Positions 27,463 through 35,800 of a stretch of 53,553 bases of DNA are shown here, in pieces (the first letter of the stretch is position 1; every line of letters starts with the position of its first letter). The notes beneath the pieces are model-generated. The model was not told the DNA's origin. It saw nothing but the letters and a program-made list of their open reading frames with translations, and did no database searches. Source of the stretch: Prevotella sp. CAG:1031 (lineage in GTDB: Bacteria; Bacteroidota; Bacteroidia; Bacteroidales; Muribaculaceae); contig HF985563.1 of assembly GCA_000431215.1 (NCBI GenBank), forward strand, positions 61,013 through 114,565, in the 5' to 3' direction. A program made the translations under genes and the position numbers.

Positions 27463-28698
27463 ATGACCCTACGAAATATATCGGTTACGCTGCTTGCAGC
27501 CGCAGCTGTCGGCGCTTTTGCCGCTGTCAATCCCGACTATGATTATGAGATCCTGACGACAGCATCGGGCGATATGCTCTATGGCTATCCTATGGCCCAT
27601 AATTCTGACGGTTCGATGATATTCAAGTCGGTTGCCGCGCGGCGCCATATCGTCAGCGATTCCGTGACAAGTGTTTTCAGCGAGACTATTTCCCGCGAAA
27701 ATCTTCCTGAAGAGATTGCCGAAGGATTAAAGCTGTTCCCGACATTCGCCAAGAATGCCGGAACAGAAGATTTAAGAATCGGCCAGTGCACCTTGCCGGG
27801 AAAGTGGGGCGGTGAGTTTATCGTCGAACGCGAAGGTTCTGACGGATTCCACATCCTCACGTTTGAGCAGGCTGTCGACACTCTGTCGTATGAGATGATA
27901 GCCCGACGGGCTTCGCGGGTTGCCCCTAAAGATCAGGACTATGGTTTGCTCGACAAGGTAACAACCCCCAGACGCGTTTATTCGGGAAAAATTATCGAGC
28001 GTGTTCCGTCGAAACATATTCTTATATGGATAAACGGAGCCGGTCAGGAGATTCCGATGGACAATGTCAATATTCTGGAGAAGATCGCGGTTGACACTTC
28101 CGTGTCGGTTATCAGTCAGTCGCCGTTTCTGACGACATTCTATTTCGACGACGGTTCCACGCTCTCGGGCGTAGAGCTTATGACAGACTATCTTACCGGC
28201 GACCTCGACGTCATGAGCGCTTCTGACGACAAGATCTATCGCAAGAATCTCGATAATGTTGTGCGACGTGAGAATACTGTCAATCCTGCCTATCCGCCCG
28301 TTCGTGCGCCCAAGCTCGACTATTCCGACGGAAAGATCTATGCCGATACGACTCTCATATCGGAGCTGAAGCCTAAGCAGACCAAAGGCGACAAGGTTGA
28401 CTTCAACAGCGAACCGATGCTGAAAGAAACCGCTACAGTTGTGAGCCGTAACGATAAGGGTGGGCTCGGATTCAGCCATAAGTCAGACCTTAAAAATGTT
28501 TTGACGCTCTACCGTGTCTCTGAACCCGAATCAGCCCGTTCGTTCAAGAAATCGGAACTTATCGGAGGAATCGCGCCTTCATCAATCCAAAAGGACAGCG
28601 ACGGTCGGACTTCGATTGATTTCGAGTCAATTGATCAGGGTATCTACATGCTCTCTTTCCTCGGCGACAATCGCTATTATATCCTCGACATCCGTTGA
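27463..28698 (+). CDS. Exported protein of unknown function, last gene of the phosphosignalling operon
   Basis: 411 residues beginning with a signal peptide (VTLLAAAAVGAFAAVNP). The remainder is predicted to be beta-rich with repeated short phrases about expressing or substituting values (for example RRVYSGKIIERVPSKHILIW) but I recognise no family. No membrane helix after the signal and no lipobox, so periplasmic or secreted. It starts 14 nt after the WG-repeat gene and is followed by a strong terminator, so it belongs to the same unit. A substrate of, or partner for, the periplasmic protease is a reasonable guess and nothing more. Confidence 0.75.
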   Translation: MTLRNISVTLLAAAAVGAFAAVNPDYDYEILTTASGDMLYGYPMAHNSDGSMIFKSVAARRHIVSDSVTSVFSETISRENLPEEIAEGLKLFPTFAKNAGTEDLRIGQCTLPGKWGGEFIVEREGSDGFHILTFEQAVDTLSYEMIARRASRVAPKDQDYGLLDKVTTPRRVYSGKIIERVPSKHILIWINGAGQEIPMDNVNILEKIAVDTSVSVISQSPFLTTFYFDDGSTLSGVELMTDYLTGDLDVMSASDDKIYRKNLDNVVRRENTVNPAYPPVRAPKLDYSDGKIYADTTLISELKPKQTKGDKVDFNSEPMLKETATVVSRNDKGGLGFSHKSDLKNVLTLYRVSEPESARSFKKSELIGGIAPSSIQKDSDGRTSIDFESIDQGIYMLSFLGDNRYYILDIR

Positions 28699-28715
28699 TT
28701 ATCGGTCTTAATATC

Positions 28716-28750
28716 AAACGCCGGGTCTCTCAGCAAGGCCCGGCGTTTTT
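28716..28750 (+). terminator. Intrinsic terminator of the phosphosignalling operon
   Basis: AAACGCCGGG (28716-28725) pairs with CCCGGCGTTT (28739-28748), ten base pairs with a 13-nt loop and a run of five Ts at the 3' side. It lies 18 nt after the last stop codon. Confidence 0.88.
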
Positions 28751-28764
28751 GTGCTCAGATAGGG

Positions 28765-29541
28765 TCAGATAAGATTCATAGCTGTTGCCGCGGCAATGGC
28801 TTCTATAGAGTTGCCGACGCTCAGCTTTGAGAGAATGTTCTGACGGTGGCGGCTGACAGTATATGTGCTGATTCCGAGCCTGTCGGCAATTTCCTTGCTC
28901 TGAAGGCCGTCGCGTATGAGCAGGAGAATCTCTTTTTCCCGACCGGTCAATATCTTACTGCGTCTGTCGTCGAAATTCATAGCTCGGACATCTCCTGTGA
29001 GTCCGTTGATTATCGAGGCGTGGATTCCCGGCATTGAGTCGGATAATGCTGATATATCATAGGTGCAGAGAATAAGCCATATCTTGCCTTCCGGGGAAAG
29101 TCTGTGAATCCTGGTTGTATTGTCGATAAGTATGTAGCGGTTGTTTTTGTCGCGGAGTCTCAGACGGCAGGCAGCCCGGTAGATAGTTTTTTCTTCGGGA
29201 GAAAGCCGGTCGACAAATTTGAAAAACTCATATTCGAGCATTCGTTTTTCGACAAGATCTTCGGGGTGGAGACGATTATAGATAATATCCTCGTCGCCCG
29301 AAGAGAATTCGGCCCGGTAGATGTTGCTTTCAGAAGAAAGACCCAGAACTGTTGCGATATTTCCTGCAAATATATGGCAGCAGTCGCGGGCGGCATCGGT
29401 TATGACCGCGCAACCGTCTGTTACGCGGGATACGTTCAGTGCATCGCGGAGACAAGTGCCGACGTCGTCGTAAGGCAGCCTTTCGACGTCGAGTTTCTGG
29501 GCATCATAGATGGCGTTGATTTCTTTTCTGAGAATGTCCAT
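28765..29541 (-). CDS. LuxR-family transcriptional regulator with N-terminal sensory domain
   Basis: 258 residues. The C-terminal 60 residues form a LuxR/GerE helix-turn-helix: LTGREKEILLLIRDGLQSKEIADRLGIS-type text, then YTVSRHRQNILSKL. The N-terminal ~180 residues look like a PAS-type sensor (HIFAGNIATVLGLSS, then LHPEDLVEKRMLEYEFFKFV and a beta sheet with RLRLRDKNNRYILID). No receiver domain, so it is not a classical two-component regulator. It points toward the end of the kinase operon and converges with it. Target unknown. Confidence 0.88.
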   Translation of the reverse strand: MDILRKEINAIYDAQKLDVERLPYDDVGTCLRDALNVSRVTDGCAVITDAARDCCHIFAGNIATVLGLSSESNIYRAEFSSGDEDIIYNRLHPEDLVEKRMLEYEFFKFVDRLSPEEKTIYRAACRLRLRDKNNRYILIDNTTRIHRLSPEGKIWLILCTYDISALSDSMPGIHASIINGLTGDVRAMNFDDRRSKILTGREKEILLLIRDGLQSKEIADRLGISTYTVSRHRQNILSKLSVGNSIEAIAAATAMNLI

Positions 29542-29552
29542 GGCTTATAGCG

Positions 29553-29583
29553 CAAAGTTAAGGATTTCTCTGCCGTTCGGCAA
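29553..29583 (-). promoter_or_regulatory. Promoter of the LuxR regulator, giving an almost leaderless mRNA
   Basis: Minus-strand TAACTTTG (29553-29560) is preceded by TTG (29581-29583) with a 20-nt spacer. The -7 box ends 11 nt before the ATG at 29541, so the transcript should have a leader of only about 5 nt. Confidence 0.65.
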
Positions 29584-29613
29584 GTGATGCCGCTGAATGT
29601 TTTACGAGGTGTG

Positions 29614-30506
29614 TCAGATGGCTTTGAGCCGGAATTCGCGTGGGGTAAGGCCGGTCTGCCGTTTGAAGAATCGGATGAAATGCTGGGGATATTGGAATCC
29701 CATGTTTTCGGCGATCTGTTTGGTTACGAGGGTAGGGTCGAGCAGAGCGTTCTTTGCGTAGTCGATCATGCGTAGCTGAATGAATTCTTTGGCTGTTTTT
29801 CCTGTCTCGGATTTTACGAGGTCGCCGAAATAATTCGGGGATAGGCAGACCTTGTCGGCGAAATACTTGACAGATGGAATTCCCTCGGCCGCTCCGATGC
29901 CCTGTTCGAGGTACTCGTCGAGAAATTTCCTGAACCGCTGCATAGTCGAGTTGTTCAGCGGCTCGCGGGTTATGAACTGACGTTCATAGAATCTCATGCA
30001 ATAGTTCAACAGCACGTCGATGTTCGACACGATAAGCGACTTCGTGAACTTGTCGATGCCGTGTTGCAGCTCGTTCTCAATCTTGTGCATATAGTCCTGA
30101 ACTATTGCGCTTTCCTCGCTGGAGAGGTGTAGCGCTTCGTTGGAGGTGTAGGCGAAATAGGAATATTCCTTTATCCGGCGGGCGAGAGGCGTGCGGAAAA
30201 GCAAGTCGGGATGAAAAACAGTCCGACAGCCTCGGCGGCGGGCCCTTCCGATGGATGAACTTCGATAGTCTGGCCCGGAGCGAAACAAACGACAGTTTCG
30301 GCATCGAAATCGTAGTTGGTTTTACCGTATCTGATTTTGCAGCCACGGGTGTTTTTCAGGAATAGCGAATAGAATCCGAAGCTCATGGCGTATGGGTTGA
30401 CTATTCGCTCTCCCGAGAAGTGGACGACACCGACAAGAGGATGTCGGGTCTCGAAACCGAAGAAGCGGTTATAACTATCGATTGTGTCGGCGACGTAGAT
30501 TTCCAT
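29614..30506 (-). pseudogene. AraC-family transcriptional regulator with a 1-nt frameshift
   Basis: The start is ATG 30506 (MEIYVADTIDSYNRFFGF). The N-terminal cupin-like part reads to AEAVGLFF and then goes out of frame; the rest resumes in another frame with HPDLLFRTPLARRIKEYSYF, matching the expected order in this family (FHPDLL...PL). The break lies in the T5 tract of the coding strand (plus-strand 30214-30218); one extra T would restore a protein of about 297 residues. The C-terminal two helix-turn-helix motifs are intact (SPNYFGDLVKSETGKTAKEF and GFQYPQHFIRFFKRQTGLTP). Real inactivation, slippage or a homopolymer error are all possible. Confidence 0.8.
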
Positions 30507-30521
30507 TGCAGTTATTTTTTC

Positions 30522-30529
30522 CAAAAATA
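30522..30529 (-). promoter_or_regulatory. -7 box of the AraC gene
   Basis: Minus-strand TATTTTTG, an exact TAnnTTTG, 16 nt upstream of ATG 30506. A longer start at 30524 would fall inside this box, which supports 30506. Confidence 0.55.
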
Positions 30530-30808
30530 CAAAGTTTTGGTCTATTATCGACAGGATAATCCGATATTCTGTAATAAAGGTAACTAAAGACGTAAGATTG
30601 GTAATAGCAGGCTATGTTCGCTTATATAATTTTGCAATATCAAACAATCCCGGTCAACCATGCATAAGATGCTCCTTGATACGAGCATGCGAGACTGAAT
30701 CACAGCTTTCTTCATCACGTATATCGGCTGATAAATCGCAAGCTGACAAGAGCGACAATCTCTATCAAGTAGGGTTTGCCGCTCTTGTCGACGGGTATTT
30801 CGATTGGA
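30530..30808. other. Non-coding gap between AraC and the integrase remnant
   Basis: No credible gene. Two features are visible: TAATTTTGCA at 30627-30636, resembling both a promoter -7 box and the TTTGC core of CTnDOT-type attachment sites, and a perfect 10-bp inverted repeat GACAAGAGCG (30745-30754) / CGCTCTTGTC (30780-30789) just after the integrase 3' end. Confidence 0.4.
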
Positions 30809-32016
30809 CTATTTCAGGGCGTCGAGTATTATTGAGTTTGCACTGTCAACTACTGACGCGTCGAGGCTGGCGAGATATATCTGGGTTGTGGACTCGGAAT
30901 CGTGTCCCATTCCTTCGCTGATGACGCTGACAGGAATACCTTTAGTTTTGGCCGCTGAAACCCAGCTATGGCGCGCGACATACATTGTCAGCGGCATATT
31001 GATAGAGAGTATTTCAGCAATAGTTTTAAGCCGCTGATTTATGCTGTAGCTGACATTACGGTAAACCGATCGTTCGTTTGTGTCAGGCGCCTTAATTATC
31101 GGGAGCAGGTAGTCACTCTTGTTTTCGGGATATTTTGCCAGTATCGCCTGCATTTCGGCAGTCCATTTTATAATCAGACGTTGGCCGGTTTTACGGCGGC
31201 GATAAGTGATGTAACCGCTTTTCAGGTCGGATTATCTCAGGAATGCCATATCTATGAAACTCATTCCGCGCAGATAGAAACTCATCATGAACATATTCCG
31301 GGCGAATTCGAGTTGGGGATTCTTCGACAGATCCAGTTCTTTTATTTTCCTGACAGTTCTCAAAGGGAGCGCACGTTTCACGGTTTTTTCTATGCCGGTA
31401 TAGACGTGGCGGAACGGACTTCGGTTCTCGGTCATATCGTTTTCAACGGCGCGGTTATAAACGGCTCTCAGAATGCGCATATAAAATGAAATAGTGTTTG
31501 GAGTCAGGCCACGGTTTCTCAGCCACAGTTCATAGCTTTCCATTGTCGAGCATGAGATGCTGTCGAGCATAATGTCTTCATAATTCCTGAAGCTTGCAAA
31601 ACTGTTCAGCGTTGATCGGTAAGTCTCCGATGTTCTGATGTTCCCTCTTTTTTTGAGCCCGGCAATCAGCTTTTTCATAAAATTGAACAGCGAATTGTCG
31701 GTTTTCATGCGGTTGAATTCAGCCACAATATCGTCGGCAGTGAAACACAGACAATCGAAGTCGAGTTTCCGGCATATTGAGGCCAGACGTTCGATGTCAG
31801 ATCGGATCGCAGAACGATGGTCAGCAGATGGTCGGTTCTTCCCGCATTTTTGTCAGTCCGTGATAGAGTTGAATGTTCGTTGTCCCATTCTGAATCGAAG
31901 ATTCGGTAGGACGTCGGAAGAATCCGCACTTTTCTCTCGTGGATAACCTGATAGTAGACAGCGCCTTCGCGGTCGGCAACCGCCGACGGACGGAATTTGA
32001 CTTTTATCGATGCCAT
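30809..32016 (-). pseudogene. Tyrosine recombinase/phage-type integrase, inactivated
   Basis: About 402 codons when repaired. ATG 32016 begins MASIKVKFRPSAVADREG, the N-terminal arm-binding domain typical of Bacteroides integrases. A frameshift near 31811-31820 separates it from the core-binding domain (SLFNFMKKLIAGLKKRG and TSETYRSTLNSF). A TAA at 31232-31234 then interrupts the catalytic domain after DMAFLR, where a Lys would be expected; the frame continues with SDLKSGYITYRRRKTGQ. Catalytic residues are otherwise present: Arg in LRGMSF, Lys in RRRKTG, the ARHSW pair, MGHDSES and the nucleophile in QIYL. Two independent lesions make it a remnant rather than a sequencing slip. Confidence 0.88.
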
Positions 32017-32061
32017 TTTATTGAAGTTTGAATTGATATTGCAAATGATGACAATAATATT

Positions 32062-32069
32062 TACTTTTG
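32062..32069 (+). promoter_or_regulatory. -7 box of the Crp/Fnr gene, near-leaderless
   Basis: TACTTTTG followed by C matches TAnnTTTG; it ends 8 nt before ATG 32077, so the transcript would start almost at the start codon. Confidence 0.5.
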
Positions 32070-32076
32070 CAGTAGA

Positions 32077-32664
32077 ATGAGTGCCAAAAACTGTTTTCGA
32101 GAAGTTCTGGCAGAGGAATCGGACTTTCCCCTGACCGATTCTGTTTATGATTTGATAGTTGATGCTGCCGATGAGGTTTCATACGGAAAGAGAGAGGCTA
32201 TTATTGTGGCCGGGGTTGTCGATCCTGATGTTTATATAATCAAGGAAGGCATTGTCAGAGGTTACATCCTTTCGCAGGGAGTTGAAAACAATATTTATTT
32301 CGGGCTTGAGGGCACGTTATTGGCTTCCATGCAAAGCTTTTCACAGGGTGCGCCGTCGATTATTTGTGTAGAGGCTTGTTGCCAGACCACAGTGCTAAGG
32401 CTTCGGAAGGCTGATGTCGAAAGATTAATGGACGAGTCGAACGAGTTCTGCCGATGGATTGCGGGTGTGTTTACGCGCCGAAGCTGTTATGACGAACTTA
32501 AAGCAAAGGTCATGAATGGTGATGCCCGTTGGCGATATGAATGGCTCGAACGCTGCCGCCCGGAATTATTTGAACATGTGCCGCTCAAGGCGATCGCTTC
32601 TTATCTGAAAATGACTGAGGTTCACGTCAGTCGAATCAGAAAGCAAATCCTGAGCAAAAAGTAA
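32077..32664 (+). CDS. Crp/Fnr-family transcriptional regulator
   Basis: 195 residues. A cyclic-nucleotide-binding-type beta roll occupies about 15-125 (KREAIIVAGVVDPDVYIIKEG, IYFGLEGTLLASMQSF, TTVLRLRKADVERLM), followed by a dimerisation helix. The C terminus has a compact winged-helix element (HVPLKAIASYLKMTEVHVSRIRKQ). No cysteine cluster for an Fe-S cluster, and the phosphate-binding cassette of true CRP is not evident, so the signal is unknown. The nearest downstream gene is the large secreted protein, a possible but unproven target. Confidence 0.88.
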   Translation: MSAKNCFREVLAEESDFPLTDSVYDLIVDAADEVSYGKREAIIVAGVVDPDVYIIKEGIVRGYILSQGVENNIYFGLEGTLLASMQSFSQGAPSIICVEACCQTTVLRLRKADVERLMDESNEFCRWIAGVFTRRSCYDELKAKVMNGDARWRYEWLERCRPELFEHVPLKAIASYLKMTEVHVSRIRKQILSKK

Positions 32665-32757
32665 GGATGTGGGCTTGTTTGCTATAAAAACGCACGTTAA
32701 GAGCTGCTGTAGCTTATAATATTAACACAGGTTATTTTTTTAAGACTCTTTTGTAAA

Positions 32758-32765
32758 TATATTTG
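32758..32765 (+). promoter_or_regulatory. -7 box of the 1,552-residue secreted protein
   Basis: TATATTTG followed by C matches TAnnTTTG. It gives a leader of about 120 nt before ATG 32892; the spacing to a -33 element is not clear. Confidence 0.5.
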
Positions 32766-32891
32766 CAAAAGTACTTTTCTTGTTTTCCACAGTGAGTTTT
32801 TCAGACGCGCGGTCGGAGGATTCGGAAAGCAGAAATCGGATTTTAATCAGCGTTTAAGAAGTTAATCAAGTCACCACATAATATTTAGCTT

Positions 32892-35800
32892 ATGAAGAAA
32901 AATAGACTAATAACGAGTGTGGCCGCATTTGTGGCCCTTACGACTGTCTATGCGACGGCATACGTCGCTGTCAGTCACAATGCCCTGAATCGGGGGCCTT
33001 CGATAAATGCGGAGTTTCAGAAACATTCGGCGGAAGATATGAAGGCGGCCGAGAGAGCTACAATGGAGGCCGCAGGGCATGAGTTCCCCGACAGAATTAG
33101 AAAAGCGCCCGACGGGACGCCTCTGCCGGCTATTGTGGCATCGGTGTTCGACTACAGCAATGCCACAATAGGAATGTATCGGTTGCCTGAAGTGTCGGGG
33201 GGAGAAATGGAGAAGGTAAGCGATGTGTCGTCGTATTACGGGGGCGCGCTAAAGGGCAATCTTTTTTATGCCTGTCACGATGGCAGATATGCCGATTACT
33301 GGGATACTGACAATGACCCTCATGGTCATAAGCTACAGGCCTACGACATAACGACATGGGAGAAACAGGGCCCCGAGCTGTATCTTGACCCGTACCGCGC
33401 TTTTGATCTTGCCATCAATCCGAAAGATGGCAAAGGGTATGCGTTCTGTGATTATGGATCAATGATGTATCATCTATATAGTATTGATCTTGAGACAGGA
33501 ACGCAGACCGATCTTACCCCGAGTGTATCGTTCCTTAGCGGCGAATATTCGCGGGCGCTCGCCTTTAATGAAGACGGAGTGCTTTATGGAGTCACACGAA
33601 ATGGATATTTCGGAGTTGTCGATATGACAACCGGAAAAAACTCGTCGATTGCCAAAGTCGGAGGCGACGGCGATATGCAACATGGAGTCAGCGCTACATT
33701 CGATCCTGAATCGGGTAATTTTATATATATGTATAACGGCACGGAAAATAGCGGTGCCAAACACGTGTCGAAGCTTTATTCTATTAATCCCGCGACGGGC
33801 GAATCTACTCTTCTGGCTGAATTTACCGATAAGTGCATGACCTCAATCTATATTGTTCCGACAGTAATAGCTGATGAGGCTCCCGGAGTTGTCGACAATA
33901 TTAGCGGCATATTTGTGAATGGAGCTCTGTCTGGTACACTAAAGTTCACAATGCCATCGACGCTCCATAATGGCACGGCGGCATCGGGTACTGCCAAGTG
34001 GACAGTATACGACGGTAGCGATAAAGTGGCAGAAGGAACAAGTACATACGGAGCCGAAATCACTGCCAATGTCACTGTAGCGACCGCAGGCAAGCACAAC
34101 TTTTCGGTTGCGGCGTCAAACGACACCGGCGAAGGCAAGCGCTCACGTCTTCAGATGTGGGTCGGCCCCGACATCCCGGTTGCTCCGGAGAATATAAAAG
34201 TGATTTTTGATGAGTCAACCAATACTTTCACTGTAAGCTGGGATGCAGTCACTAAGGGTGCTAACGACGGTTATCTGGATGCTTCAGCGGTCACTTATTC
34301 AGTAGTTCGTATGCCTGGCGAAGTAACTGCGGCTGAAAATATTACAGCGACAACTGTAACGAACGTCTACGAGCCTCAGGGGATAGAGTCTATAACCTTC
34401 AGGGTGGTTGCCATGCATGCCGGGAACAGTTCTGAGGAAGCCGTGAGCTCGCCGATGGTAACAGGCTCGCTGGCTCTGCCGTATGACATTGCCACTCTCG
34501 ATAAATATTCTATTTTAGACAACTGGACGGTCGACGATGTCAATGACGACGGATATACCTGGGACGACGGATACAACGGTTTGAACTATAGCTACCATTC
34601 GTCGAATAAGGCCGATGACTGGGCCATTACGCCGCCTATAAAGGCTGTTGCCGGTGCGCGCTACAAGGTTCATGTGGCTTTTGCCTGCCAGATGACAAGT
34701 TGCCCCGAAAAGGTCGAAATGAAATATGGCTACAGTCCCACTGCCGAAGGTATGACAGAAGAGCTGATGCCTGAGACTGTCATAGACCAGACATCGGCTA
34801 TGCCGTTTGAACTCGAAATCTGCCCTGACCGCAACGGAACACTCTTTATCGGATTCCATGCTATGAGCGATGCCAATATGTATAAACTCAAAGTTATCGA
34901 GTTTACGGTTTCGGCTCCTGTTAGCGATGTGGCTCCGGCTGCCCCCGAGATAGTAGAGGCTCTGGCAGATCGCAGCGGCGCACTGTCACTGAAAGGAAAA
35001 GTAAAACTTCCGGCAGAGACCGCCAACGGCGACGCTCTTTCCTCCCTGAGCCGTGTAGAGATTATGCGCAACGGAACACTTATCGCCACTATAGATAATC
35101 CCGTTCCGGGTTCGACAGTCGAATTTGTCGACGACAAGCTGAGTCAGGGAGCGGAATGTATCTATACGGCCTTTGCCTACAGCGGTGAGGCCAAAAGCGG
35201 CCCGTCAAACGAGTTCAAGACTTATGTCGGCATAAACCGTCCGGGTTCTGTCGGTGGAATCACCATCCGCCGCGACCCCGACAATGCTGCCGGGATTATC
35301 GTAAGCTGGGATGCGGCCGCTGTCGACTGGCAGGGCTATCCCCTGAACGGCGAAGTCAGCTATAATTTAGAAGTTTTCCCGGATAACGCCTATTATCACG
35401 GCAATAAGACTTATGAGGGAATTTCGGAGACGAGCTATAAGCTGACTCCGACATTCGAGACCGGGCGAGACTGTGGATTTGTCTATGTCAAGATATACGG
35501 AGTGAACAGCGCGGGAATCGGCTATGGCGAAAAGAGCGAGAATATCTTCGCCGGCGAGCCTCTTAAGCTCCCGTTCAAGGAATCGTTCCCCAATTATACA
35601 CTCGATAATCCGTGGGGCGACGGCAAGTCGAACGGCCCGCAGATAGCCTCTATCACTGACGATGAACGTGCAGTCGCCATGCGTCAGTATAATGGCTGGA
35701 ACCGCATGATGGACGCATCGTTCCAGAATTCCGAGGGCTCACAGGACGGAGACAACGGTTTTGCAGGTATGTTTGGCTGGAGCTATGTCAACGATAGTGA

